The translations under genes were made by a program, and so were the position numbers. The notes beneath the pieces were generated by a model that was not told the origin of the DNA, did no database searches, and saw only the letters and a list, made by a program, of their open reading frames with translations. This document shows, piece by piece, positions 44,823 through 55,784 of a stretch of DNA of 64,000 nt (position 1 is the first letter of the stretch; each line of letters opens with the position of its first letter). Source of the stretch: Pelagibius marinus. Its GTDB lineage: Bacteria > Pseudomonadota > Alphaproteobacteria > Kiloniellales > Kiloniellaceae. The DNA lies in the NCBI RefSeq assembly GCF_014925385.1, contig NZ_JACSDK010000013.1:186001-250000 (forward strand), in the 5' to 3' direction.

Positions 44823-45866
44823 ATGGGGAATCTGATCAAGGGCTTGGTTGCCGCTGCCGCCATAACGCTGGCAACGCAAGCCGCTCACGCGCAGGTCGCT
44901 AACGACAGCCGCCTGACCACGGTGCTCGAACGGGGATCGCTCCTTTGCAGCGGCCACAACGGGTCGTTCCTGGGTTTTGCAGAGGTGGACGACAAGGGTA
45001 ACTGGAAGGGAGTCGACATCGACCTCTGCCGCGCTTTGGCTGCCGGCCTGTTCGGCAAGTCCGAAGGCCACCTGGAGATTGTTCCGATCAGCTGGGCTCA
45101 GCGTTGGCCGGCGCTGCAGTCGGGGGACATTGATGTGGTGATCAAGGTCTCTGGCTGGACCCAGAGCCGCGACACCGAATTGAACCTGGCTTACAGCCGC
45201 CCGTACTTCATCGGCGCCTTCCAGGTGATGGCGCATGCCAAGCTGGGCGCGAAGACAGTGGCCGATCTCGACGGCGGCACTCTCTGCGTGGGGGCCGGCA
45301 CCTCGACCGAGCGCGCCGCCGCGACCTACCTCGAGTCCCATGACATCGAGGCAGAGCTGCTGACCTTCGAGAACGGTGATGAACTGCGCAATTCTTACTA
45401 CGAGGGCCGCTGCGACGGCCAGGTGGAATGGGCGCCGAGCCTTGCCGCCGGTCGCGTCGATGCGCCCGATGGTGCCGAAAGCCATGTGATCCTGCCCGAC
45501 GTCATCGCGCTGGAAGCTGAAGGCATCATCGTGCCCGAGGGCGACCCGGATTGGCTCGATGTTCAGAACTGGATGCTCTCATCGCTGTGGTTCGCCGAAA
45601 TGGAAGGCATCACGAGCGAGAACGTGGACGATATCCGTGCCAACCCGCCGTCCGAGACTGTGGCCAAGTTCCTCGGTGTTTCGCCGGGCTATGGCGATCG
45701 CCTCGGTCTGCCGAACGACTGGGCCTACAACATGATCAAAGAGGTCGGTAACTTCGCCGAGATCTACGACCGCAACATCGGTGCCGGGTCTCCCTACAAC
45801 CTGCCGCGCGGCATTAATGCGCTCTACAACGCCGGAGGCGTCTTCTACCCGATGATCGTCGACTGA
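44823..45866 (+). CDS. aapJ: polar amino-acid ABC binding protein (AapJ-like)
   Basis: 347-residue periplasmic binding protein with signal peptide ending AHAQ. Mature part follows AapJ: LLCSGHNGSFLGFAEVDDKG, VDIDLCRALAAG, the ligand-clamp PISWAQRWPALQSGDIDVV and LCVGAGTSTERAAATY. ATG 44823 is used; the preceding frame overlaps the operator. First gene of the transport operon. Ligand likely proline- or hydroxyproline-type given the downstream enzymes, but AapJ proteins are broad-range. Confidence 0.88.
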   Translation: MGNLIKGLVAAAAITLATQAAHAQVANDSRLTTVLERGSLLCSGHNGSFLGFAEVDDKGNWKGVDIDLCRALAAGLFGKSEGHLEIVPISWAQRWPALQSGDIDVVIKVSGWTQSRDTELNLAYSRPYFIGAFQVMAHAKLGAKTVADLDGGTLCVGAGTSTERAAATYLESHDIEAELLTFENGDELRNSYYEGRCDGQVEWAPSLAAGRVDAPDGAESHVILPDVIALEAEGIIVPEGDPDWLDVQNWMLSSLWFAEMEGITSENVDDIRANPPSETVAKFLGVSPGYGDRLGLPNDWAYNMIKEVGNFAEIYDRNIGAGSPYNLPRGINALYNAGGVFYPMIVD

Positions 45867-45883
45867 CGTTGAGCAAGTAGTTC

Positions 45884-45911
45884 GGCCCGGGCGCCATCGG
45901 GAGCCCGGGCC
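45884..45911 (+). other. intercistronic stem-loop after the binding-protein gene
   Basis: GGCCCGGGC (45884-45892) pairs with GCCCGGGCC (45903-45911), flanked by GTTGAGC and GCTCAAC that can extend the stem. It lies in the 90-bp gap between binding protein and permease genes and lacks a T-run; likely a stabiliser/attenuator as at 8737. Confidence 0.6.
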
Positions 45912-45956
45912 AGCTCAACCCAGCACTTCCGTAGTGCCGACCAAGAGGATCACGTC

Positions 45957-47123
45957 ATGACTGCCATCCTGAAGGACAGGCGTGTCCGCGACAGTATTCT
46001 TCAGATTGCGTTCGTCGGGTCGATCGTCTTAGTGGTCGTGGTCTTCGCACTGACCGCGCGGGTCAATCTCGAAGCGCAGGGACTGACGTCCGGCTTCGGC
46101 TTTCTCGAGCGTTCCACCGGCTGGCGGATCAGCTTCTCCCTGATCGAATACTCGACCTCGTCCCCTTACTGGAAAGCGATCGTGGTCGGGATCCTGAATT
46201 CGCTCTTCCTCGGCGCGATCGCCTTGCCGCTGGCCACCCTGATCGGCGTGGCCATCGGCGTCATGCGCACGTCCGGCAACGGAATGGCCGAGCTGGTCGG
46301 CACTTTCTATGTCGAGACCTTCCGCAACATCCCCCTGATCCTGCAACTTCTCTTTTGGTACACACTGTTGCTTTCCCTGCCGTCGGCCAGGGAAGCGACG
46401 CCGATTCTCGGCGGCATCGCCTTCACCGGCCGCGGCATCTACATCCCCGGCCTCAATGTGACCGGCGAATCAGTCTTTGTGGCCGCGGTCATCACAATGA
46501 CCGCGATGGCGCTGGCGCTCCGGTTCCGCGCGAAGCGCTGGCCGGACCTTGACCTGAAGCAAGCCGGCCGCGAGCGGCGCCTATTGTGGGGTGCTGCAGT
46601 CGTATTGGCCATAGTAATCCTGTGGATCGGGCGGATACCGGAGACATCGCTTCTCAGCATTCCTGAGCAGCGCGGCCTCAATTTCCGCGAAGGCATCCGC
46701 ATTTCGCCGGAGTTGATGGCCTGTATCATCGCAATCGGTGTCTACGGCGGCGCCTATATTGCAGAGATCATTCGCGCGGGGTTCAACGCCGTGCCCAAGG
46801 GGCAAGGCGAAGCCGGACATGCGCTCGGTCTCACGAGCTGGCAGATCTTCAGTCGAATCCGTCTGCCACTGGCCATTCGAATCGTGATGCCGACGCTCAT
46901 CAATCAATATGTGTGGCTATTCAAGGCCACGACGATCGGCATCGCCATCAGCTTCACCGACTTCTTCATGGTGGCCTCGACCGCGATCAACCAGAGCGGT
47001 CAGACGCTGGAACTCATCGCGATCTTGATGGGAGGCTTCCTGATCATCAACTATACGATTGCCTGGGTGCTGAACCGCGTGAATGACGCGATCAAGCTCA
47101 GAGGCACGCAGTTGAGGATCTGA
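45957..47123 (+). CDS. aapQ: polar amino-acid ABC permease (AapQ-like)
   Basis: 388-residue permease with about eight hydrophobic helices. The EAA-type coupling loop is GFNAVPKGQGEAGHALGLTSWQ near residues 275-296 (shown in part: KGQGEAGHALGLTSWQ). Long first periplasmic loop and FLERSTGWRISFSLIEYS are typical of AapQ. It pairs with AapM. Confidence 0.92.
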   Translation: MTAILKDRRVRDSILQIAFVGSIVLVVVVFALTARVNLEAQGLTSGFGFLERSTGWRISFSLIEYSTSSPYWKAIVVGILNSLFLGAIALPLATLIGVAIGVMRTSGNGMAELVGTFYVETFRNIPLILQLLFWYTLLLSLPSAREATPILGGIAFTGRGIYIPGLNVTGESVFVAAVITMTAMALALRFRAKRWPDLDLKQAGRERRLLWGAAVVLAIVILWIGRIPETSLLSIPEQRGLNFREGIRISPELMACIIAIGVYGGAYIAEIIRAGFNAVPKGQGEAGHALGLTSWQIFSRIRLPLAIRIVMPTLINQYVWLFKATTIGIAISFTDFFMVASTAINQSGQTLELIAILMGGFLIINYTIAWVLNRVNDAIKLRGTQLRI

Positions 47124-47127
47124 GATC

Positions 47128-48216
47128 ATGACCGCTTCTGTCATGCCTGCGGCACTTTCACGTCAGCCCGTGCTGGGTGTCTTGAAGAAAAAATACTTCG
47201 CCACCCGCCTCGATGCCGCGGTGACTGTCCTTTTCGCGGCGTTCATCGCTTGGATCGTGTGGTCACTGGTCAACTGGGGAGTCCTCGACGCGGTCTTCGG
47301 CCCGAACCAGGGAGATGTCTGTCGCGAAGACTTGGAGGGTGGAGCGTGCTGGTCAGTCGTCTCGACGCGCTGGCGGATCGTCCTGTTCGGCCTCTATCCC
47401 TTTGAGGAGCAGTGGCGCTCGGGCATCGCCTGCATCGCAATGGTCGTCGTGGCGATCCTGTCCTGCATCCCCTGGTTCTGGTCGGCCAGGCGGCTGCCGG
47501 TCCTGTGGGTTGTCGGCTTTGCCACCTTCTACGTGCTGATGCGCGGCGGATTCCTCGGCCTGGCCGAGGTGACCGAACAGAATTGGGGCGGCCTGTCCCT
47601 GACGATATTCATCTTTGCCGCGGTCAGCCTGCTCGGCATGCCGCTTGCAATCATCTTCGCGCTTCTGCGCCGCTCGAAGCTGCCGTGGATCGCCAGGACG
47701 ATGGCGCTCGTCATCGACACGATCCGGTCCCTGCCGCTTTTGACGATCATGTTCACCTTCGCCATCGTCATGCCTTTCGTGCTGCCCGACTGGGCCATCG
47801 GCGATAAGCTCTACCGCGTGATCGTCGGCTATGCGCTCTTCTTTGCCTGCTATCAGGCCGAGATCATCCGCGGGGGCATGCAAGCACTGCCGAACGGTCA
47901 GGAAGAGGCCGCGAAAGCGCTCGGGCTCGGCTACTGGCACCGCATCGGTTACATCATACTGCCGCAGGCCTTCCGCAATGCGCTGCCGCCGACGATCAAC
48001 CAGTTTGTCATTACCTTCAAGGAAACGTCGCTGGTCACGATCATCGGCTTCTTCGACGTGATGGCGTCGGGGCGTGCAGCCTCCGGTACCGCTGAATGGA
48101 ATTTCGCGGTGGTCGAGATGTACGTCTTCGTCGCGCTGATCTTCTATGTCTTCGTATTCTCTCTGTCGCGCTACGGCGCCTATCTGGAACGCCGCCTCGG
48201 CGTCGGTCGCCGATAA
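47128..48216 (+). CDS. aapM: polar amino-acid ABC permease (AapM-like)
   Basis: 362-residue permease with about eight hydrophobic helices and the coupling loop GMQALPNGQEEAAKALGLG (about 250-268). FIKEAP-type region VITFKETSLVTIIGFFDV is present. Starts 4 bp after aapQ. Confidence 0.92.
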   Translation: MTASVMPAALSRQPVLGVLKKKYFATRLDAAVTVLFAAFIAWIVWSLVNWGVLDAVFGPNQGDVCREDLEGGACWSVVSTRWRIVLFGLYPFEEQWRSGIACIAMVVVAILSCIPWFWSARRLPVLWVVGFATFYVLMRGGFLGLAEVTEQNWGGLSLTIFIFAAVSLLGMPLAIIFALLRRSKLPWIARTMALVIDTIRSLPLLTIMFTFAIVMPFVLPDWAIGDKLYRVIVGYALFFACYQAEIIRGGMQALPNGQEEAAKALGLGYWHRIGYIILPQAFRNALPPTINQFVITFKETSLVTIIGFFDVMASGRAASGTAEWNFAVVEMYVFVALIFYVFVFSLSRYGAYLERRLGVGRR

Positions 48217-48228
48217 AGGAGCTTTCCC

Positions 48229-48966
48229 ATGTCTGCACCCGCCATCCGTATCGCGTCCATGAATAAATACTACGGTCACTTTCATGCGCTGAAGGGAATC
48301 GACCTTGAGGTCGCGCGAGGCGAGAAGATCGTGATCTGCGGCCCGTCGGGCTCCGGAAAGTCGACCTTGATCCGCTGCATCAACAGGCTGGAGGAACATC
48401 AGTCCGGCGTCATCGAGGTCAACGGAATCGAGTTGAACGACAACGTGGACAACATCGAAGAAATCCGCCGAGAGGCCGGAATGGTCTTTCAGAATTTCAA
48501 TCTGTTCCCGCATATGACGGTTCTGGAGAACTGCACACTCGCGCCGATCCTGGCGCGGAAGATCGGGCGTGCGGAGGCCGAGAAGACCGCGATGGAGTAC
48601 CTTACGCGAGTCAAGATCCCCGAGCAGGCACATAAGTATCCCGGCGAGCTTTCCGGCGGCCAGCAACAGCGCGTCGCGATTGCCCGTGCGCTCTGCATGG
48701 CGCCCGAGATTATGCTCTTCGACGAGCCGACTTCCGCGCTCGACCCGGAGATGATCTCGGAAGTCCTGGACGTGATGGTCGGGCTCGCCAAGGACGGCAT
48801 GACCATGGTCTGCGTCACCCACGAGATGGGCTTTGCGCGGCAGGTGGCCGACCGGGTGATCTTCATGGCCGACGGCGAGATCGTCGAGCAGGGTCCGCCC
48901 GAAGAGTTCTTTGTGAATCCGAAAAGCGATCGAACCAAGACATTCCTCAGCCAGATATTGGCGTAG
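48229..48966 (+). CDS. aapP: polar amino-acid ABC ATPase (AapP-like)
   Basis: 245-residue ATPase with Walker [10 protein letters not shown] near residue 41, Q-loop [12 protein letters not shown], signature [15 protein letters not shown], Walker [15 protein letters not shown] and H-switch CVTHEMGF. It has a GGAG site 7 bp ahead of the ATG and completes the AapJQMP set. Confidence 0.94.
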   Translation: MSAPAIRIASMNKYYGHFHALKGIDLEVARGEKIVICGPSGSGKSTLIRCINRLEEHQSGVIEVNGIELNDNVDNIEEIRREAGMVFQNFNLFPHMTVLENCTLAPILARKIGRAEAEKTAMEYLTRVKIPEQAHKYPGELSGGQQQRVAIARALCMAPEIMLFDEPTSALDPEMISEVLDVMVGLAKDGMTMVCVTHEMGFARQVADRVIFMADGEIVEQGPPEEFFVNPKSDRTKTFLSQILA

Positions 48967-49039
48967 CGACCATGGGCACAGTGAAGGGCCGAAGGCGCAG
49001 ATGCCTCACCTACATCCCTAACCAACAAGGATATGCGAA

Positions 49040-49918
49040 ATGAAACTGAGCGGAGTCATGCCGGCGCTCGTTACCCCCTTCGATGCGAACGACAAGATTG
49101 ACTTCACGGCTTTTGAGGCGCTGCTGGTGCATCTGCGCGAGGCCGGTTGTTCCGGCTGGGTGCCGAACGGTTCGACCGGGGAGTACAACGCCATGACCGC
49201 AGACGAGCGTGCCGAGGTGTTGAAGTTCGTCGCTGACTTCGCCAACGACGACGAACTCCTGATTGCAGGCACCAATGCCGGGTCCACCCGCGAGGTGATC
49301 GAGCATACGCAGCGCGCCTACGACCTGGGCTATCGCGCGGTCCTGTTGTCGGCGCCCTATTACGCCATGCCGGCGGAAGATGAGCTCATCAAGCACTATC
49401 AGGCTGTGCTGGATGCCGTCGACGTGAACCTGGTGATGTACAACTACCCGCCGAAGGTCGGTGTCGAAGTGACCTTTGATGTGATCGACGCCCTTGCGGA
49501 CAATCCTCGGGTGATCGGCATCAAGGAAAGCTCCGGCGTGCTGCAGCGCGCCGTGGACATCTACAGCCGCTACAACGGCCGTGTGCAGCTGGTTTCGGGG
49601 TCGGACGACATCGCGCTCGACTTCATGTTGTGGGGCGCCGACAGCTGGATCTGTGGTCCGGGCAATTGCATGGCCAAGGCCTGTGTCGACCTCGACAACA
49701 CCTTCAAGGCCGGTGACCTTGAGGCGGCGCGCGACAAGATGGCCAAGCTCTACAAGGCGATGAACAGCCTTGAGACCGGCAAGTTCGTGCAGAAGGTCAA
49801 GTATGGCTGCGAATTGCAGGGCGTACCGGTGGGCAATTGCCGTGGGCCGCTGCAACCCCTGTCGGATGCGGAAAAGGCCGAATTCCGCGCGGCAATGGAG
49901 CCAATCCTGAATTGGTAA
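49040..49918 (+). CDS. DapA-family lyase/deaminase (pyrroline-4-hydroxy-2-carboxylate deaminase candidate)
   Basis: 292-residue class I aldolase-fold protein of the dihydrodipicolinate synthase family. Schiff-base Lys is K162 in GIKESSG, with the Tyr in MYNYPPKVG and the NGSTGEY phosphate/carboxylate motif. In hydroxyproline catabolism a DapA-family enzyme deaminates pyrroline-4-hydroxy-2-carboxylate to 2-oxoglutarate semialdehyde. The adjacent D-amino-acid oxidase-like, ALDH and racemase genes support that role; a keto-acid aldolase is an alternative. Confidence 0.8.
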   Translation: MKLSGVMPALVTPFDANDKIDFTAFEALLVHLREAGCSGWVPNGSTGEYNAMTADERAEVLKFVADFANDDELLIAGTNAGSTREVIEHTQRAYDLGYRAVLLSAPYYAMPAEDELIKHYQAVLDAVDVNLVMYNYPPKVGVEVTFDVIDALADNPRVIGIKESSGVLQRAVDIYSRYNGRVQLVSGSDDIALDFMLWGADSWICGPGNCMAKACVDLDNTFKAGDLEAARDKMAKLYKAMNSLETGKFVQKVKYGCELQGVPVGNCRGPLQPLSDAEKAEFRAAMEPILNW

Positions 49919-49976
49919 CCCGCTTTGCGGAGCCACCTTTGGTGGCCCCTGGCAGAGCCTTTTTGGACACTGCGAA

Positions 49977-51215
49977 ATGAGCCATGTCGTCGTTGTCGGC
50001 GGCGGAATCGTGGGGATCTGCTGCGCGCTGGAACTGCAGCATGACGGTCACCAGGTAACGGTGCTGGAGCCGGGGGGCGTGGGCGAGGGGGCCAGCTGGG
50101 CCTCCTGCGGCTCGATCGCCGTGAGCGAGGTCATCCCGCTTTCGAAGCCCGGCACCCTGAAACGTGTGCCGAAATGGCTGCTGGATCCTCTGGGCCCGCT
50201 GACCTTGCGGGCCTCGTCGATTCCCGGTGTGCTGCCCTGGTTTCTGAGGTTTCTGAGCAACTCCCGCATGTCGCGCATCAAGGCCATCAGCGAGGATATC
50301 TCGGCCCTGAGCCTGCGGGCGCTGTCGGACCTGCAGAATTTGCTGGCGCGCTATGACCTGTCGGACCTGCTGCGCCAAACCCCGGTGATTGAACTCTATG
50401 ACGATCGCGAAGAGCTGGCGCGGGAGGGTCTGTATCATGACATGCGCCGGGACCTCGGCTTCCAGATCGATGAGATTTCGGGGGCAGAGGCGAAGGAGAT
50501 AGAACCTGCGATCGCCGGGAATTTCGCCTGCGCCGCGGTGTTCCGGGACTGGCGCTCGGTGACGGAGCCAAAGCGCCTCGTGGTCGAGTTGCATAAGGCC
50601 TTCACGGCGCGAGGCGGCGTGGTAGAACCGGTGGGGGCGGTGGGCTTTCTGCGCGATGGCTATCAGGTCAAGGCGGTCCGTACCGCTTCGGGCGGAACCG
50701 TGACGGGCGACGAGTTCGTGATCGCAGCGGGCGCCTGGTCCAAGAAGCTGGCGAAAGCACTGGGGGTGAAGATCCAGATGGAAGGCGTCATCGGCTACCA
50801 GACCCTCCTCAGGGAGCCGGGCGTCGATGTGACCCACGCATTGATTTATGCCAAGGGCGGCTTCGGCATCACGCCCTATGAAAACGGTCTTGCGGTCGCG
50901 GGCGGCATCGAATTCGCCAATCTCCATGCCAGGCCCAATTGGAATCGGGCCGACATCCTGGTGGCAAAGGCCAGGCGCGTATTGCCGGACCTGCAGTCTC
51001 ATTCGGCTGAGCGGCGCATGGGCCGTCGCCCTCTGACGCCCGATACCAAGCCGATCATCGGCCGGGCGCCGGGCACTCCCAACGTGATTTTCGCAACCGG
51101 TCATGGACAGCTCGGCGTGACGCTCGGGGCCACGACGGCAAGGTATGTGAAGGACATCGCCGGGGGTCGGGCGCCCAACATAAACCTGGCCACTTACCGG
51201 CCCGACCGTTTCTGA
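49977..51215 (+). CDS. FAD-dependent D-amino-acid dehydrogenase-like (DadA family)
   Basis: 412-residue flavoprotein with N-terminal HVVVVGGGIVGICCALEL (FAD motif, residues 3-20), WASCGSIAVSEVIPLSKPG as in DadA, and C-terminal RPLTPDTKPIIGRAPGTPN then GHGQLGVTLGATTA. The family oxidises D-amino acids with a quinone acceptor. In the hydroxyproline route, cis-4-hydroxy-D-proline is oxidised to pyrroline-4-hydroxy-2-carboxylate. Neighbours fit, but general DadA activity cannot be excluded. Confidence 0.85.
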   Translation: MSHVVVVGGGIVGICCALELQHDGHQVTVLEPGGVGEGASWASCGSIAVSEVIPLSKPGTLKRVPKWLLDPLGPLTLRASSIPGVLPWFLRFLSNSRMSRIKAISEDISALSLRALSDLQNLLARYDLSDLLRQTPVIELYDDREELAREGLYHDMRRDLGFQIDEISGAEAKEIEPAIAGNFACAAVFRDWRSVTEPKRLVVELHKAFTARGGVVEPVGAVGFLRDGYQVKAVRTASGGTVTGDEFVIAAGAWSKKLAKALGVKIQMEGVIGYQTLLREPGVDVTHALIYAKGGFGITPYENGLAVAGGIEFANLHARPNWNRADILVAKARRVLPDLQSHSAERRMGRRPLTPDTKPIIGRAPGTPNVIFATGHGQLGVTLGATTARYVKDIAGGRAPNINLATYRPDRF

Positions 51216-51226
51216 AGGAGAGCGCT

Positions 51227-51928
51227 ATGACCGACAAAGTCTGTCTGATCACCGGCGGCGGCCGCGGTATGGGCGCTGCTATCGCCCGCGAGATGCACGC
51301 GCGCGGCTACATACTCGCATTAATGTCGCCCTCGCAGAGCTGCGAGAAGCTGGCCGCGGAGCTGGGCGGCGTGGCCCGCCGTGGCGTGGCCGAAAGCGCC
51401 GAGGACCTGCAGGCGATTTTCAACCTGACAATGGAAACCTATGGCCGCATCGATGCGGTGCTGATCCATGTCGGCGGTCCGCCCAAGGGGGACCTTCTGG
51501 AGATCTCGGAGGAAGACTGGGACAAGGCCAACGCGATGGTCCTCAAGCCAGTCATTCGGATGGCGAAGCTGGTCACCCCGATCATGGAGAAGCAGGGTGG
51601 CGGGTCGATCGTCAACATCACGACCTTTTCGGCCTTTGAGCCCAGCCTGGTCTTCCCGACCTCCAGCGTTTACCGCGTCGGTGTGTCGTCTTTCACCAAG
51701 CTCTACTCGGACCGCTACGGGCCTGCGAATATCCGCATGAACTGCCTGCTGCCGGGCTTTACCGACAGCCTGGACCTGCCACAGAAGTTCTCCGACATGT
51801 CCGCGCTCGGGCGCCTGGCCCGGGCCGAAGAGCAGGCCAAGGCGGCCGCCTTCCTGCTGACCGACGATTCCAGCTACATCACGGGTCAGAGCCTGCGCGT
51901 CGACGGCGGCGTGACCCGCCACATGTGA
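51227..51928 (+). CDS. SDR-family protein lacking the catalytic lysine
   Basis: 233-residue SDR with cofactor motif TGGGRGMGA (about 8-16) and C-terminal TGQSLRVDGGVTRHM. Where classical SDRs have Y-x3-K, this protein reads YRVGVSSFTK, so the Lys is Val; the usual NNAG is replaced by IHVGGPPKG. It resembles divergent SDRs (SSVLRASLSAFTK type) that often sit in amino-acid or sugar-acid operons. It may bind a cofactor without standard catalysis or use a different mechanism. Confidence 0.85.
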   Translation: MTDKVCLITGGGRGMGAAIAREMHARGYILALMSPSQSCEKLAAELGGVARRGVAESAEDLQAIFNLTMETYGRIDAVLIHVGGPPKGDLLEISEEDWDKANAMVLKPVIRMAKLVTPIMEKQGGGSIVNITTFSAFEPSLVFPTSSVYRVGVSSFTKLYSDRYGPANIRMNCLLPGFTDSLDLPQKFSDMSALGRLARAEEQAKAAAFLLTDDSSYITGQSLRVDGGVTRHM

Positions 51929-51936
51929 GGTTTTCC

Positions 51937-53415
<1,479 letters not shown>

Positions 53416-53418
53416 GCG

Positions 53419-54441
53419 ATGCGCTGGACACGGATGCTCCAGACAGTCGACGTGCATTGCGCTGGGGAGATCGGCCGCGTCGTGACCGGCGGTGTGCTGG
53501 ACCTCCCCGGGGCGACCATGGCCGACAAGCTCGCCCATATCAACGAGGTGGACGACAGCCTGCGCCGGCTGCTGTGCTCGGAGCCGAGAAGCGGCCCGGC
53601 GGGGTCTTTCGTGCTGCTCACGCCGGCGACAACGCCCGAGGCCGATACCGGTTTCATCGTGCTGCAGCCGGACCAGGCTCATGCCATGTCGGGCTCCAAC
53701 GCCATGTGCGCGGTCACGGCGCTGCTGGAGACCGGCATGAAGCAGATGATCGAGCCGGAGACCGTGGTGGTGCTCGACACGGCCGCGGGGCTCGTGCGCG
53801 CTGTGGCTCAATGCGAGGACGCGAAGGTCCTGCGGGTCACCCTCGATATGCCGCCCTCCTTCGTGGCGCAAAAAGCCGCCAGGATCGACACAGACCTGTG
53901 GGGATCGGTCGCCTACGATCTTTGCTTCGGCGGAGTTTTCTACGCCCTGGTCGACGTGGACCAGCTGGGCCTTACCATCGCGCCGGAGAACGCCCGCGCC
54001 CTGGCGACCAGTGGCGTGGCATTGCGCGACAGGATCGCCGCGACGACAGCGATCCTGCACCCCACCACGCCGGCCCTCAACGGACTTGCCTATGTCATGT
54101 TCCGCAGCGATGAGCCTGACGGGGCCATCCGCACTTGTACCACCCTGCGCCCCGGGCGTGTCGACCGCTCGCCCTGCGGCACGGGGTCGAACGCCAATGT
54201 CGCCGTGCGGTACGCCGAAGGAAGGATGAAGCCGGGCGATGTGGTGGTTTCCCGCTCGATCATCGGCGGCGAGTTCATCACCGAATTCATCGGCGAGGCC
54301 CGGGTTGGTCCCTATGCCGCCACCCGCAACCGGGTGTCGGGGCAGTGCTGGATCTACACGATGAGCCAGATCGGTCTGGACCCGAGCGACCCCTTCCAGA
54401 CCGGCTTCATGCTCTCCGACACCTGGGGCGGGACCGCCTGA
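53419..54441 (+). CDS. proline racemase-family enzyme (4-hydroxyproline 2-epimerase / trans-3-hydroxyproline dehydratase)
   Basis: 340-residue proline racemase-family protein. The first active-site motif is AMSGSN with Ser91 in place of Cys; the second, DRSPCGTGSN, keeps Cys253. Ser/Cys members are reported to act as hydroxyproline epimerases and/or trans-3-hydroxy-L-proline dehydratases, whereas true proline racemases have Cys/Cys. It begins 4 bp after the ALDH. Together with the DapA-like, DadA-like and ALDH genes it supplies the epimerase step of 4-hydroxyproline breakdown or a 3-hydroxyproline branch. Confidence 0.85.
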   Translation: MRWTRMLQTVDVHCAGEIGRVVTGGVLDLPGATMADKLAHINEVDDSLRRLLCSEPRSGPAGSFVLLTPATTPEADTGFIVLQPDQAHAMSGSNAMCAVTALLETGMKQMIEPETVVVLDTAAGLVRAVAQCEDAKVLRVTLDMPPSFVAQKAARIDTDLWGSVAYDLCFGGVFYALVDVDQLGLTIAPENARALATSGVALRDRIAATTAILHPTTPALNGLAYVMFRSDEPDGAIRTCTTLRPGRVDRSPCGTGSNANVAVRYAEGRMKPGDVVVSRSIIGGEFITEFIGEARVGPYAATRNRVSGQCWIYTMSQIGLDPSDPFQTGFMLSDTWGGTA

Positions 54442-54464
54442 CAATACTCATTGAGGACCCAACC

Positions 54465-55784
54465 ATGTCCGTCATGTCACCCAACGATCTGAACGCCTTC
54501 TGGATGCCGTTCACGGCAAACCGGCAGTTCAAGAAGAACCCGCGCATGTTCGTCGCCGCCGACGGCATGTACTACACCACCTCTGACGGCCGGCAGGTGC
54601 TGGACGGGACCGCCGGCCTTTGGTGCTGCAATGCGGGGCACAAGCGCCCGAAGATCGTCGAGGCCGTGCAGGCCCAGGTGGCCGAGCTGGACTACGCCCC
54701 GGCCTTCCAGATGGGGCATCCCAAGGCCTTCGAGCTGTCGAACCGGCTCATCGGCATCGCGCCGGAGAATATGGCGCATGTGTTCTATACGAACTCGGGC
54801 TCGGAGTCGGTAGAGACGGCGCTGAAGATCGCGCTCGCCTATCACCGCGCGAAGGGCGACTCTTCCCGCACGCGGCTGATCGGGCGCGAGCGCGGTTATC
54901 ACGGCGTGAACTTCGGCGGCATCTCGGTGGGCGGCATCGTCAACAACCGCCGATTCTTCGGCAGCCTGCTCACCGGCGTCGACCACCTGCCGCACACACA
55001 CCTCCCCGAGCAGAACGCCTTCACCCGCGGCCAGCCCGAGCACGGCGCCCATCTCGCCGACGATCTGGAGCGGCTGGTTGCCCTGCATGGGGCGGAGACC
55101 ATCGCCGCAGTCATCGTCGAGCCCATGGCGGGCTCGACCGGTGTCCTTCTGCCGCCCAGGGGCTACCTGGAGCGCCTGCGCGAGATCACGCGCAGGCACG
55201 GCATCCTCCTGATCTTCGACGAGGTCATCACCGGATTCGGGCGCCTCGGCGCGGCCTTCGGAGCCGACTTCTTCGGCGTGCAGCCTGACCTGATCACCAC
55301 CGCCAAGGGTCTCACCAACGGGGTCATCCCCATGGGCGCTGTGCTGACCACGGCGGAGATCTACGAGGCCTTCATGCAGGGGCCGGAAAACGCCATCGAG
55401 CTGTTCCACGGCTACACCTATTCCGGCAACCCGATCGCGGCCGCGGCCGGGCTCGCCACGCTCGACACCTATCGTGAGGACGCGCTCTTCGAAAGGGCGG
55501 CCGAGTTGGCCCCTTACTGGCAGGAGATGCTTCACGGCTTGAAGAGCCTGCCGCATGTCATCGACATTCGAAACCTGGGCCTGATCGGCGCCATCGAGCT
55601 GGAGCCGGTTCCGGGCGCGCCGACGAAACGGGCCTTCGAGGCCTTCCTTGCCGCCTATAAGGAAGGGGTGCTCATCCGCACGACCGGCGACATCATCGCG
55701 CTCTCGCCGCCGCTGATCATCGAGAAGCACGAAATCGACCGGATCGGCGAGACGCTTGCCGCGGTCCTGAAGGCGGCAGCGTGA
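54465..55784 (+). CDS. class III aminotransferase (omega-amino acid:pyruvate type)
   Basis: 439-residue PLP enzyme. PLP-binding Lys is K281 in TTAKGLTNG; the preceding FDEVITGFGR and the GSESVETALKIA and YHGVNFGG motifs are intact. The N-terminal FWMPFTANRQFKKNPRM is typical of beta-alanine or omega-amino acid:pyruvate transaminases. It starts 24 bp after the racemase gene and its stop overlaps the next SDR by 4 bp. Its amino donor is unknown and it is not a step of the standard hydroxyproline route. Confidence 0.9.
   Translation: MSVMSPNDLNAFWMPFTANRQFKKNPRMFVAADGMYYTTSDGRQVLDGTAGLWCCNAGHKRPKIVEAVQAQVAELDYAPAFQMGHPKAFELSNRLIGIAPENMAHVFYTNSGSESVETALKIALAYHRAKGDSSRTRLIGRERGYHGVNFGGISVGGIVNNRRFFGSLLTGVDHLPHTHLPEQNAFTRGQPEHGAHLADDLERLVALHGAETIAAVIVEPMAGSTGVLLPPRGYLERLREITRRHGILLIFDEVITGFGRLGAAFGADFFGVQPDLITTAKGLTNGVIPMGAVLTTAEIYEAFMQGPENAIELFHGYTYSGNPIAAAAGLATLDTYREDALFERAAELAPYWQEMLHGLKSLPHVIDIRNLGLIGAIELEPVPGAPTKRAFEAFLAAYKEGVLIRTTGDIIALSPPLIIEKHEIDRIGETLAAVLKAAA

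Noticed and set aside
47353-48822. 489-codon minus-strand frame antisense to aapM/aapP
   Set aside because: It crosses two real genes on the other strand and lacks any domain.
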